From NCBI GenBank assembly GCA_902626725.1, contig CACOGI010000001.1, positions 1-64,000 of the forward strand: DNA of 64,000 nt, given 5' to 3'. The notes under the pieces are model-generated. The model was not told the origin of the DNA, did no database searches, and worked only from the letters and a program-made list of their open reading frames with translations. Made by a program: the position numbers and the translations under genes. Source of the DNA: an uncultured Pelagibacteraceae bacterium. GTDB taxonomy: Bacteria > Pseudomonadota > Alphaproteobacteria > Pelagibacterales > Pelagibacteraceae. Of the stretch, positions 18,363 through 26,683 are shown piece by piece. Within the stretch, counting starts at the first letter, position 1. Each line of letters starts with the position of its first letter.

Positions 18363-19931
18363 TTAAAATACTAATAGTCCAAAAATTACAAGGATTAATA
18401 TACCAATAATAGATTGGTTTTTAAAAGTATTCATCTCAGTTATCTTTGTGTTCAAAGCTGTATATGAGTTAGAATTTTGTGGTATTTGTCCACTAGCTAA
18501 ATATGTCAGAGCTTGATTTGCTTTATCCATAATTTCTGGAAATTCTGGTAATCTTTTAATTACCTCTGAGGTATTTTGAATAGTTTCATTAATTTTTATC
18601 ATAGGGTCCTTTGTTTCTTTTAACCAATTTTCAAGCACTGGTTTTGAGGTGGTCCAAATATTTGTATTAGGATTTAATTTTCGAGCGACACCCTCTACAA
18701 CGACCATTGTTTTTTGCAACATAAGAAGTTGAGGCTGAGTTTGCATATTAAATTTTTCTGTAACATCAAATAGCTGTTTTAATAATTTTCCACCTGAAAT
18801 ATCTTTTACAGCTTGTCCAAAAATTGGCTCACCTATAGATCTCAGAGCTTGAGCTAAATCCTCAATGGGAACCTCTTTTGGTACCAGGCCCGCAACCAAG
18901 TGAACTTCAGCTACTTTTCTATAATCTCTTTGAATAAATCCAAACAATATTTCAGCTAAAAAACGTTTACTCATTTTATCCAGTCTTCCCATTATACCAA
19001 AATCTATAGGAACAATATGACCATTATTATCAATAAAGATATTTCCTTGATGCATATCTGCATGAAAAAAACCATCTCTAACTGCATGTCTTAAAAAATT
19101 TTGAATAATTTCCTCGGCAATCTTTTCAGTATTAAAATTTTTTTTCTTAAGCTCTTGAGTTTCTCTAATAGAAATACCATCGACCCAATCAAGTGTCATA
19201 ACGTTTTCGCTTGTAAAATTCCAATAAATTTGTGGAACTCTAAATCCAACATCATTTTTGGTATTTTCAGAATATTCATTTGCAGCCGCAGCTTCAAATC
19301 GTAGGTCCATTTCAAGATTTGTAATCTCTTTTAATAAAAAAACTACTTCAACTAATTTAAGTCTTTTTGTTTTTTTAATAAAAGACTCAATCAAAAATGC
19401 AAAAAGCATCATAGCATCTATTTCATCATTAAATATTTTTTTTATTTCAGGTCTTAAAATTTTAATAGCCACATCTTTTATAGTTCCGTTATCATTTATT
19501 TGAGCTTTATGTACTTGAGCTATTGAAGCTGCCGCTATTGGCTCGCTTAGGTTGATTATAGAATTATAGGTATCATTGCCCAAATCATTCTTAATGATTT
19601 CTTTTGCTTGTAATAAAGAAAATGGTGGCAATTTATCTTGGAGATTTTCCAGTTTTTTTGAGAGTTCTTCACCAATTATATCTGGACGAGTAGCTAAAAA
19701 TTGACCAAGCTTTATAAAAGTTGTGCCCATTGACTCTAGTGAACTAGATAGCCTCTCACCTTCATCTTTATTTAAATCAACTTCTTTTTTGGGAGATAAA
19801 GAAAACGACAAAATTTTAAATAATATTTTTACAGCCAGAGGAGGTTCTTGAAATTTAGATGTTATATTTAATATGTCTGATTTTGCTATTTTTCTTCCCA
19901 GTTTGAATAAAGTAACGATTTTTTTTAACAT
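18363..19931 (-). CDS. ubiB: UbiB-family atypical kinase, ubiquinone biosynthesis
   Basis: Membrane-associated ATPase/kinase-like protein needed for ubiquinone synthesis. I place the start at 19931 (MLKKIVTLFKLGRK, 522 aa): this ATG overlaps the ubiE stop by one base (TAATG), whereas longer in-frame starts reach deep into ubiE. It contains the KxGQ motif (FIKLGQFLATRPD), the Ala-rich loop (AAASIAQVHKA), the catalytic HADMHQGN and the metal-binding DFGIMGR. A C-terminal hydrophobic helix (IIGILILVIFGLLVF) anchors it. It follows ubiE, the normal ubiE-ubiB pair. Confidence 0.95.
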   Translation of the reverse strand: MLKKIVTLFKLGRKIAKSDILNITSKFQEPPLAVKILFKILSFSLSPKKEVDLNKDEGERLSSSLESMGTTFIKLGQFLATRPDIIGEELSKKLENLQDKLPPFSLLQAKEIIKNDLGNDTYNSIINLSEPIAAASIAQVHKAQINDNGTIKDVAIKILRPEIKKIFNDEIDAMMLFAFLIESFIKKTKRLKLVEVVFLLKEITNLEMDLRFEAAAANEYSENTKNDVGFRVPQIYWNFTSENVMTLDWVDGISIRETQELKKKNFNTEKIAEEIIQNFLRHAVRDGFFHADMHQGNIFIDNNGHIVPIDFGIMGRLDKMSKRFLAEILFGFIQRDYRKVAEVHLVAGLVPKEVPIEDLAQALRSIGEPIFGQAVKDISGGKLLKQLFDVTEKFNMQTQPQLLMLQKTMVVVEGVARKLNPNTNIWTTSKPVLENWLKETKDPMIKINETIQNTSEVIKRLPEFPEIMDKANQALTYLASGQIPQNSNSYTALNTKITEMNTFKNQSIIGILILVIFGLLVF

Positions 19932-20635
19932 TAGATTTTCCATCCACTGTGTATTGACACAATCCCACCCGATAAGTTTCTGTAGGTACATTTTTGAAAA
20001 TTATTATTTTGCATTAAATCAATTAGTTCATCTTGATTTACGAAATTCTGAATACTTTCAACCAGATATTCATATGGTTCTCTTTCTCCAACAATTAATT
20101 TTCCTAAGGAAGGTATTAATTTTGAATAATTTTTATAAATGATATCTAGTCCAGGGTTTTGTATTTTTGAAAATTCAAGACATAAATATTTACCACCAGG
20201 TTTTAAAACTCGATAAGCTTCACTTAAGGCTTTTTTTAAATTTTTTGTATTTCTTAATCCAAAGCTTATAGAATAAAAATCAAATGTGTTGTCAGGTATT
20301 GGAAGTTTTTCTGCTGACGCAATTACCCAATTTATATTTTTAAATTGACTTAATTTTTTTTTACCTTTTTTAATCATACCTAAATTAGGATCTACACATG
20401 TTATTTTAGAAGACTCATTAGTATATTTGATATAAAGCTTTGCTATATCTGCTGTTCCACAGGCCACATCAATTAATTTTTTGTTAGATGAAGGACACAT
20501 TATATTTAGTAATTGTTTTTTCCATAATCGATGAACACCTAATGACATAAAATCATTCATAAGATCATATTGATCATAAACTTTATCAAAAACATCTTGA
20601 ACTAGACCTTTTTTATTTTGTAAATATTGTTGCAT
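19931..20635 (-). CDS. ubiE: Ubiquinone/menaquinone C-methyltransferase UbiE
   Basis: SAM-dependent C-methylation of the benzoquinol ring. It is 234 aa, with the family opening VFDKVYDQYDLMNDFMSLGVHR, SAM motif I (LIDVACGTADIAKLY) and the later ISFGLRNTKN and EAYRVLKPGGKYLCLEF motifs. It is the first gene of the minus-strand series ubiE-ubiB-coaBC-dut and is divergent from mutM with only 31 bp between start codons, so the promoters must overlap. Confidence 0.97.
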   Translation of the reverse strand: MQQYLQNKKGLVQDVFDKVYDQYDLMNDFMSLGVHRLWKKQLLNIMCPSSNKKLIDVACGTADIAKLYIKYTNESSKITCVDPNLGMIKKGKKKLSQFKNINWVIASAEKLPIPDNTFDFYSISFGLRNTKNLKKALSEAYRVLKPGGKYLCLEFSKIQNPGLDIIYKNYSKLIPSLGKLIVGEREPYEYLVESIQNFVNQDELIDLMQNNNFQKCTYRNLSGGIVSIHSGWKI

Positions 20636-20666
20636 AAAATCAATTATATATTGAATATAGTATTAT

Positions 20667-21530
20667 ATGCCAGAATTACCAGAAGTAGAAATAGTAAGAC
20701 AATCCCTAGACAAAGAGATCAAACAAAAAAAGGTAAAAAAAGTAATAATAAGAAATAGAAATTTAAGATTTAAACTTCCTTTAAATTTTTCAAATTTTTT
20801 GAAGAACTTGAAAATATTAAGTGTAAGAAGGTTTTCAAAATACATTATTTTAGGTTTGTCCAATGGAAGTTATTGCATATTGCATTTGGGCATGTCAGGT
20901 ACAATACATTTAGTTCATAACCTTAAAAAAAACTCTATAACAAATACTAGTTTTTATAATTCACCTTTTTTACCAAGAACACATAATCATGTTGAAATTA
21001 TTTTTGATAAAGTGAAAATTATATACAATGATCCCAGAAGGTTTGGCTTTTTTGAAATTATCAAAAATAAGAAATTATTAGAAGAAAGATTTAGTCATTT
21101 GGGCCCAGAACCATTTGATAATAGATTTAATAAAGAATATGTATTTACCTTTTTTAAAGGTAAAGAAAAAAACATTAAAAATTATTTAATTGATCAAAAC
21201 TTTGTCTCAGGAATTGGAAATATTTATGCAAGTGAAATTTTATATTTAAGTAGAATCAATCCACATAAAAAGGTAAATAAAATTAAAAAAAAAGATTGTG
21301 AAAAAATAATTATTAATTCAAAAAAGATCTTACTAGAGGCGATAAAAAAAGGAGGTTCTAGTATAAGAGATTTTATGAATATTTCAGGAGTGAAAGGAAG
21401 TTTTCAAAATAACTTTAAAGTTTATCAAAGAGAAGGTCAAAATTGTAAAAGATTTAAATGTCACGGAATAATTAAAAAAAAAAATATTTCTAATAGATCG
21501 ACTTTCTTTTGCAATAGTTGTCAAAAATAA
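20667..21530 (+). CDS. mutM: Formamidopyrimidine-DNA glycosylase (Fpg/MutM)
   Basis: Base-excision repair of 8-oxoguanine, with AP lyase activity. It is 287 aa. The catalytic N-terminal proline follows Met in MPELPEVEIVRQSL; GMSGTIHL, the FVSGIGNIYASEIL helix-two-turn-helix region and the C-terminal four-cysteine zinc finger (C-x4-C then CNSC) are all present. Divergent from ubiE. It may be co-transcribed with rpsT, although rpsT has its own promoter-like sequence. Confidence 0.97.
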   Translation: MPELPEVEIVRQSLDKEIKQKKVKKVIIRNRNLRFKLPLNFSNFLKNLKILSVRRFSKYIILGLSNGSYCILHLGMSGTIHLVHNLKKNSITNTSFYNSPFLPRTHNHVEIIFDKVKIIYNDPRRFGFFEIIKNKKLLEERFSHLGPEPFDNRFNKEYVFTFFKGKEKNIKNYLIDQNFVSGIGNIYASEILYLSRINPHKKVNKIKKKDCEKIIINSKKILLEAIKKGGSSIRDFMNISGVKGSFQNNFKVYQREGQNCKRFKCHGIIKKKNISNRSTFFCNSCQK

Positions 21531-21542
21531 TAAATTATTTGG

Positions 21543-21571
21543 TTGACCAATATAAATTCTCAAGTTATACC
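21543..21571 (+). promoter_or_regulatory. Putative rpsT promoter giving a very short leader
   Basis: TTGACC (21543-21548) and TATACC (21566-21571) with an optimal 17-bp spacer. The expected start point is near 21577-21579, only 2-4 bases before the rpsT ATG at 21581, and no ribosome binding site is visible. The mRNA may be leaderless. Confidence 0.5.
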
Positions 21572-21580
21572 CCTGCGCAT

Positions 21581-21841
21581 ATGGCCAATACAAAATCAGC
21601 AATTAAGAGAATTAGAAGAATATCGAAGCAAACAGCAGTTAATAAAGCAAGAAAAAGTAGATATAAAAACGCAATTAAAAAAATGAATTTGTTAATTCAA
21701 AACAAAAAAAAAGCCGAAGCACTAAAATTCTTACCCAAGTTGAATTCTGAACTGATGAAAATTGCTAAAACAGGAATAATAAAAAAACAAAACGCTTCTA
21801 GAAACATTTCAAGAGCTTCAAAAAAAATCTCCTCTCTTTAA
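21581..21841 (+). CDS. rpsT: 30S ribosomal protein S20
   Basis: Primary 16S rRNA-binding protein, 86 aa and very basic. The conserved start MANTKSAIKRIRRISKQ sets the ATG at 21581; an upstream in-frame ATG at 21518 lies within mutM and is not credible. The C-terminus (GIIKKQNASRNISRASKKI) is typical. rpsT just before dnaA is a conserved alphaproteobacterial order. Confidence 0.97.
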   Translation: MANTKSAIKRIRRISKQTAVNKARKSRYKNAIKKMNLLIQNKKKAEALKFLPKLNSELMKIAKTGIIKKQNASRNISRASKKISSL

Positions 21842-22110
21842 TTAATATATCTTAAGTTGATTCAACTTAAAGCATACACTTTATGTATGTTTGCATATTT
21901 CTTTTTCACAATATTTTGATTTGGTAAATTAATTATATATTTATTTCAATTATAAATTTAATAAGTTTTGATGCACAAAAATTTTTTTTGTCAAAGAATT
22001 TTTTTTAAATCTAAAAAAAAAACACAATCCTAGATTTTATTTTTTTTATGTTTTTTTAAATTATTTGTTGCAATAAATTTTTTATGGCTCTAACTAAACT
22101 CTCCTAAGAA
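21842..22110. other. AT-rich rpsT-dnaA intergenic region, possible origin
   Basis: A 269-bp gap, the longest in the window. It begins with two inverted repeats: TTAAGTTGA/TCAACTTAA (21852-21870) and CATACA/TGTATG (21873-21889), plausible rpsT transcript ends although no T-run follows directly. Then come long A and T runs and two nonamers one mismatch from the DnaA box TTATNCACA: TTTTTCACA (21902-21910) and TGATGCACA (21969-21977). Next to dnaA this could be oriC, but two weak boxes in AT-rich DNA are thin evidence. No protein gene seen. Confidence 0.25.
22068..22096 (+). promoter_or_regulatory. Putative dnaA promoter
   Basis: TTGCAA (22068-22073) and TAACTA (22091-22096) with a 17-bp spacer. 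The predicted start point near 22103 leaves a leader of only about 8 bases before the dnaA ATG. Confidence 0.4.
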
Positions 22111-23526
22111 ATGAACAACACTTTTACAAATAAAAATCCAAAAAATTTAAATTCCGAAAAAATTGATTGGAATCTAATTCAAATCGAAATGAAAAATAAA
22201 TTAGGCTTAGATATTTATGAAAGCTGGCTCAAAAAGATTAATTTTGTGGAGGAATTTCATAATTATTTATTATTATCTGTTCCAACAAGATTTATTCGAG
22301 ACTGGATTACCTCTAGATATTTAGACCAAATATTGCAAACAGTAAAAAATTATAGAAAAGAAATAGTTAGAATAGAGTTTAAAATAGACAATAAAAATTT
22401 GAAAAAAGATAAAAAGGAAAATTTCAATATATTAGATAATCAGGAAAATATTTCTTTTATAAAGGACTCTTACCTTCAGTATAATCGAATTGATCCTAAT
22501 AAAACGTTTGAAAATTTTATAACAGGATCAAGTAATAAGCTTGCTTTTGAGGCTTCTCTAAAGGTTTCAGAAAATGTTTCTAATTACAATCCTCTTTATA
22601 TTTATGGTGGAGTTGGAATGGGAAAAACCCATCTTTTAAATTCTATTGGTATTGAATTAAAAAAAAATAATAAAATTATGTTTATATCAGCTGAGAGATT
22701 TATGTATCAATTTGTAAAATCTATTAAGTCGAATGATATGGTTAAATTTAAAGAATATTTTAGGAATACAGATATTCTTCTTATGGATGATATTCAGTTC
22801 ATGAATGGCAAAGAAGCAATGCAGGAAGAATTTTTTCATACATTTAATGCATTAATAGATAAAGGCTCAAAAATCATTATTTCAGCAGATAGAGCTCCAA
22901 ATAAACTATCTAGAATACAAGAACGAATTAAATCTAGATTTTCAGGTGGCCTAGTTGTTGATATTCAAAAGCCTGACAATGAATTGAGAAAGAAAATTGT
23001 TGCTAAAAAAATAGAGGAATTAAACAATTTATATCCTGATCAAGTAAAAATTTCTAAAGAAATAGAGGATTTTATTAGCACTGAAATTACAGCTAGTATA
23101 CGAGAGATAGTTGGAGCAATTAACAGAATCGTATCTTTTTCGAGGATCTATAACAAAGTACCAAACTTAACAGAGGCAAAAATTGTCCTTAAGGATTTAT
23201 TAAATATAAATGAAAACAAAGTTACAATCGATTTAATCCAAACATTAGTATGTAAATTTTTTAAAATTAGTAAAAATGAAATGTTATCGTCAAGAAGATC
23301 TAGATATTTGGTTAGACCAAGACAAACGGCAATTTATTTAACAAAAATTTTGACATCAAAATCCTTACCTGAAATTGGTAGAGAGTTTTCTAATAGAGAT
23401 CATACTACAATTATACATTCTGTGAAAACTATTGAAAAACTGAAGGAGAAAGACACAGAGATGGTAGAGAATATTAATAAATTAAAAAATCAAATATTAT
23501 ATAATACTTCAGAAAATGAAATTTAA
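22111..23526 (+). CDS. dnaA: Chromosomal replication initiator DnaA
   Basis: AAA+ ATPase that opens the replication origin. It is 471 aa. Domain I (WNLIQIEMKNKLGLDIYESW), a short variable domain II, domain III with Walker A (YGGVGMGKTHLL) and Walker B (LLMDDIQFM), an arginine-finger region (RIQERIKSRFSGG), and the domain IV DNA-binding signature (GREFSNRDHTTIIHS). It overlaps dnaN by 11 bp, giving the rpsT-dnaA-dnaN cluster. Confidence 0.98.
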   Translation: MNNTFTNKNPKNLNSEKIDWNLIQIEMKNKLGLDIYESWLKKINFVEEFHNYLLLSVPTRFIRDWITSRYLDQILQTVKNYRKEIVRIEFKIDNKNLKKDKKENFNILDNQENISFIKDSYLQYNRIDPNKTFENFITGSSNKLAFEASLKVSENVSNYNPLYIYGGVGMGKTHLLNSIGIELKKNNKIMFISAERFMYQFVKSIKSNDMVKFKEYFRNTDILLMDDIQFMNGKEAMQEEFFHTFNALIDKGSKIIISADRAPNKLSRIQERIKSRFSGGLVVDIQKPDNELRKKIVAKKIEELNNLYPDQVKISKEIEDFISTEITASIREIVGAINRIVSFSRIYNKVPNLTEAKIVLKDLLNINENKVTIDLIQTLVCKFFKISKNEMLSSRRSRYLVRPRQTAIYLTKILTSKSLPEIGREFSNRDHTTIIHSVKTIEKLKEKDTEMVENINKLKNQILYNTSENEI

Positions 23527-24628
23527 CGTAAATCAACAAGACCTTCAACAAGCATTAAATTATTGTCAGGGTGTAATTGAAAAAAGAAGCACTTTACCAA
23601 TTTTATCAAATATATTGTTGGATGTTCAAAATTCAAAACTTACTATAACCGCAACAGATTTAGACTTAATTTTTATTCATCAGTTAAAAAATATAGAAGT
23701 ATTAGAAGAAGGAAAAATTACAACGACCTCTTCTATAATGTACGATATTGTAAGAAAATTCTCACCAGGCAAAAAGATCAATCTTACTTTAAATGAAATG
23801 AACAAGTTGCATCTTGAGTCTGAAAAATCTATTTTTAACTTAAATTGTATTAATGCTTCAGAATTTCCTGTAACTGATGAAAATTTTAATCAAAATGAAT
23901 TTGTTATAAAATCAAAACAACTTTTAAAACTTTTAAACAAGTGTAAATTTTCAATTTCTAATGATGAAACAAGACATTATTTAAGCGGGATATACATTCA
24001 TAAAACTGAGTTCGAAGATAAAAATTATTTAACTGCTGTTGCCACAGATAGCCATAGAATGTCTATATCAAAAATAAGATTAGAAAAAGAAGTTAATTTT
24101 GAACCTATAATATTACCAAAAAAAACTATCTTCCAGTTATGTTCATTACTGGATAATTATGATGGGGATGTAAAAGTTTCTAATATAAAATCTAAAATAA
24201 AGTTTGAATTAAATAATAGCATTTTAATATCAAAAATAATTGATGGGAAATTCCCTAACTATATTCAAGTTATTCCAAAAAATAATCAGAAAAAATTAGA
24301 AATTAATCTAAAACTTTTTCTAAATTCTGTGGACAGAGTTGCTTCAGTTTCCCTAGATAAAAAAGATGGTGTTAAATTCAACCTTGAAAAAGACATTCTA
24401 AATTTATCTGTAAATAATACAAATAGTGGTGATGGTAAAGAGACATTAGCGGTAAAATTTGAACATGCTTTGGAAATTAGTTTTAACTCAAGATATCTGA
24501 TTGATGTTGCATCTCAATTAGATGGAGAAAAAGTTGAAATGTATTTTAATGATACCGCATCACCAGCTCTAATAAAAGATCCAGGTGACTTTGACAGTAT
24601 ATTTGTTGTAATGCCTATGAAAGGTTAA
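23516..24628 (+). CDS. dnaN: DNA polymerase III beta sliding clamp
   Basis: Ring-shaped processivity clamp. It is 370 aa made of three similar domains. Recognisable segments are MKFNVNQQDLQQALNYCQGV, STLPILSNILL near residue 25, the ATDSHRMSISKI stretch in the middle and the C-terminal FVVMPMKG that closes beta clamps. Its ATG lies within the last codons of dnaA (11 bp overlap). Its stop overlaps the convergent acyltransferase gene by 4 bp. Confidence 0.98.
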   Translation: MKFNVNQQDLQQALNYCQGVIEKRSTLPILSNILLDVQNSKLTITATDLDLIFIHQLKNIEVLEEGKITTTSSIMYDIVRKFSPGKKINLTLNEMNKLHLESEKSIFNLNCINASEFPVTDENFNQNEFVIKSKQLLKLLNKCKFSISNDETRHYLSGIYIHKTEFEDKNYLTAVATDSHRMSISKIRLEKEVNFEPIILPKKTIFQLCSLLDNYDGDVKVSNIKSKIKFELNNSILISKIIDGKFPNYIQVIPKNNQKKLEINLKLFLNSVDRVASVSLDKKDGVKFNLEKDILNLSVNNTNSGDGKETLAVKFEHALEISFNSRYLIDVASQLDGEKVEMYFNDTASPALIKDPGDFDSIFVVMPMKG

Positions 24629-25326
24629 TCTAATAAATTAAGTTCAGAATAAATATTATTTTCTAAAATTTTAAGGAATTCATCTTTTGGTATTCCAGCG
24701 CTAATTGGTTTTAAAATGGAAATAGTTATGGTTTTTTTGGATTGTTTAGAACCTTTTTTTGGCCAAACATGTCCAGAATTTATTGCTACCGGCAAGCAGA
24801 CACTATTTAATTCCTCATATATTCTTGAAGCACCCTTTTTGAATTTTGGACGCTCATTTGGCAAAACTCTTGTTCCCTGTGGAAAAATTATTAAGGGCCT
24901 TTTCGTATTATTTAAAATTTTTGATATATCATTAAAAAAATCAAGATTATCCCTTGAAATTTTATTTCTATCAATCGATATTGATCCAATTTTTTTTAAA
25001 TACCATCCAAAAATAGGAATTAAAGTTAACTCTTTTTTAAGAATAAAAACTGGAGAATTAAAAATAGTTTGTAAATAGAAAGTTTCAAACATCGATTGGT
25101 GAGAGGATGCTATGAAAAATCTTTCATTCGAAACAATATTTTCTTTGCCTTTGATTTCTATTTTTATTGCTAAAAAAAACTTTAAACAAAAACCTGTCCA
25201 ATAACCCATCAATTTGCCACCTAATAGGACAACTTTCTGAGGTAAAAAAAAGGATGGTAAAAAAATTAATGAAATGACTCCTATTCCACAAAAAAAGAAA
25301 ATTGAAAAAATTATGTTTCTGATCAT
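24625..25326 (-). CDS. 1-acylglycerol-3-phosphate O-acyltransferase family (PlsC-like)
   Basis: Probably acylates lysophosphatidic acid in the inner membrane. It is 233 aa with an N-terminal hydrophobic helix, the catalytic block ASSHQSMFETFYL, the substrate block LIIFPQGTRV, and KKGASRIYEELN. The usual HX4D acid is replaced by glutamate here (H-QSMF-E). It ends head-to-head with dnaN (4 bp overlap) and lies 11 bp after lysA, so it can belong to the argH-lysA transcript. Confidence 0.85.
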   Translation of the reverse strand: MIRNIIFSIFFFCGIGVISLIFLPSFFLPQKVVLLGGKLMGYWTGFCLKFFLAIKIEIKGKENIVSNERFFIASSHQSMFETFYLQTIFNSPVFILKKELTLIPIFGWYLKKIGSISIDRNKISRDNLDFFNDISKILNNTKRPLIIFPQGTRVLPNERPKFKKGASRIYEELNSVCLPVAINSGHVWPKKGSKQSKKTITISILKPISAGIPKDEFLKILENNIYSELNLLD

Positions 25327-25337
25327 TTGTTCAAAAG

Positions 25338-26552
25338 CTAAATTATTTCTTCGTACTTTTGTCTTTTTTTAATCACTTTAATTTTTGATCCATCGATAAG
25401 TAGCTCTATAGGTTTCGGTCTTACATTATAATTTGAACTTAAAGATATTCCATAAGCGCCAACATCACAGATTACAACTAACTCTTTTTCACTTAATTCT
25501 TGAAATTTTTTTAAAGTTAAAAATTTGTCTGTACTCTCACAAATAGGTCCCACAAATTCGTAAGTTTTTTTTGAGAATTTTCTTGACCATAGAGATGGTA
25601 AAATAGTATGCTTAGCACCATAAAGCGCAGGTCTCATTAAATCATTCATAGCAGCATCTAATATTATAAAATTTTTTCCTACATTTTTCTTTATATAAAC
25701 TACTTTACTGATTAAAATTCCTGTACTTCCAATTATAGATCTACCGGGCTCAAATATTATTTTTGTTTTATGATTTTTTAAAAATTTTGTTATGGCTAAA
25801 TTGTATTTGCTATAATTTAATTTCTCGTTGTTATTATTATATTGAATTCCCATACCACCACCGAGATCAATGAATTCAAACTTATGATCTGCTTTATTTA
25901 AAATTTGATTCACTGCTTTTAACATTTTTTCATAGGGTTTATGATTTAAAATTTGACTTCCAATATGAACACTAAGACATTTTAGTTCTATATAATTTGA
26001 TTTTTTACAATAATTGACAAGTTGAATAAATGTTTTGCCATTTACTCCAAACTTATTTTCTTTTTTTCCAGTTGAAATTTGGCTTAAGGTTCTTGCATCT
26101 GTATTAGGATTGAGACGAATACCTATTTGTACTTTTTTTTTTTTCAATTTTGCAATTTTTTCAATTTGTTTAATTTCACTTTCTGACTCAGCATTAATTA
26201 ATAAAATATTTTTTTTAATTGCATATTTTATTTCCTCTAGAGTTTTACCAACTCCTGAAAAAACAATTTTTTTAGGGTTAATTCCAGCTTTTATGGCAAT
26301 CATTAATTCGCCCATTGATACAACATCTGCTCCTAACCCAAATTTTTTTATTTCTTTTATTAGTTTTAAATTTGTATTAGATTTTATTGCAAAACAAATT
26401 AAGGGAGAAATTGATTTAAAACTTTGTTTGAAATTATTAATATTTTCTCTTAATTTTTTTAAGGAATAACAATATGATGGAGTACCATATTTTTTTGCAA
26501 TACTTTCTATGGAAACCTTTTCAATTGTAAATTTTTTATTGATATATTTCAT
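25338..26552 (-). CDS. lysA: Diaminopimelate decarboxylase
   Basis: PLP enzyme that makes lysine from meso-diaminopimelate. It is 404 aa with a type III TIM barrel. The PLP lysine is in CFAIKSNTN; HIGSQI, the glycine-rich GGGMGIQY and EPGRSIIG bind phosphate, and the second-subunit Cys is in GPICESTDKF. The start codon overlaps the stop of the small lipoprotein gene by one base (TAATG). The order argH-lipoprotein-lysA is a known proteobacterial arrangement. Confidence 0.97.
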   Translation of the reverse strand: MKYINKKFTIEKVSIESIAKKYGTPSYCYSLKKLRENINNFKQSFKSISPLICFAIKSNTNLKLIKEIKKFGLGADVVSMGELMIAIKAGINPKKIVFSGVGKTLEEIKYAIKKNILLINAESESEIKQIEKIAKLKKKKVQIGIRLNPNTDARTLSQISTGKKENKFGVNGKTFIQLVNYCKKSNYIELKCLSVHIGSQILNHKPYEKMLKAVNQILNKADHKFEFIDLGGGMGIQYNNNNEKLNYSKYNLAITKFLKNHKTKIIFEPGRSIIGSTGILISKVVYIKKNVGKNFIILDAAMNDLMRPALYGAKHTILPSLWSRKFSKKTYEFVGPICESTDKFLTLKKFQELSEKELVVICDVGAYGISLSSNYNVRPKPIELLIDGSKIKVIKKRQKYEEII

Positions 26553-26683
26553 TAAGAAATTTTTATGAAAATTTTTTCAATTATTGTTTTTGTCTGAGTT
26601 TCTTTGTATTTCGGGTCACCCTTTTTGCCACAAGAGACAGCAAAAATTATTAAAATAAAGAATAAAGCAATTTTTTTAATCAT
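26552..26683 (-). CDS. Small lipoprotein, LptM/YifL-like
   Basis: Read directly on the minus strand; 43 aa. A short signal peptide (MIKKIALFFILIIFAVS) ends in a lipobox with Cys18, followed by the family signature CGKKGDP. The LptM/YifL group (prokaryotic lipoprotein attachment site family) has this motif and commonly lies between argH and lysA. LptM helps oxidative maturation of the LptD translocon in E. coli. The ATG overlaps the argH stop (ATGA, 4 bp) and the stop overlaps the lysA start (TAATG), strong support for translation. Confidence 0.85.
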   Translation of the reverse strand: MIKKIALFFILIIFAVSCGKKGDPKYKETQTKTIIEKIFIKIS

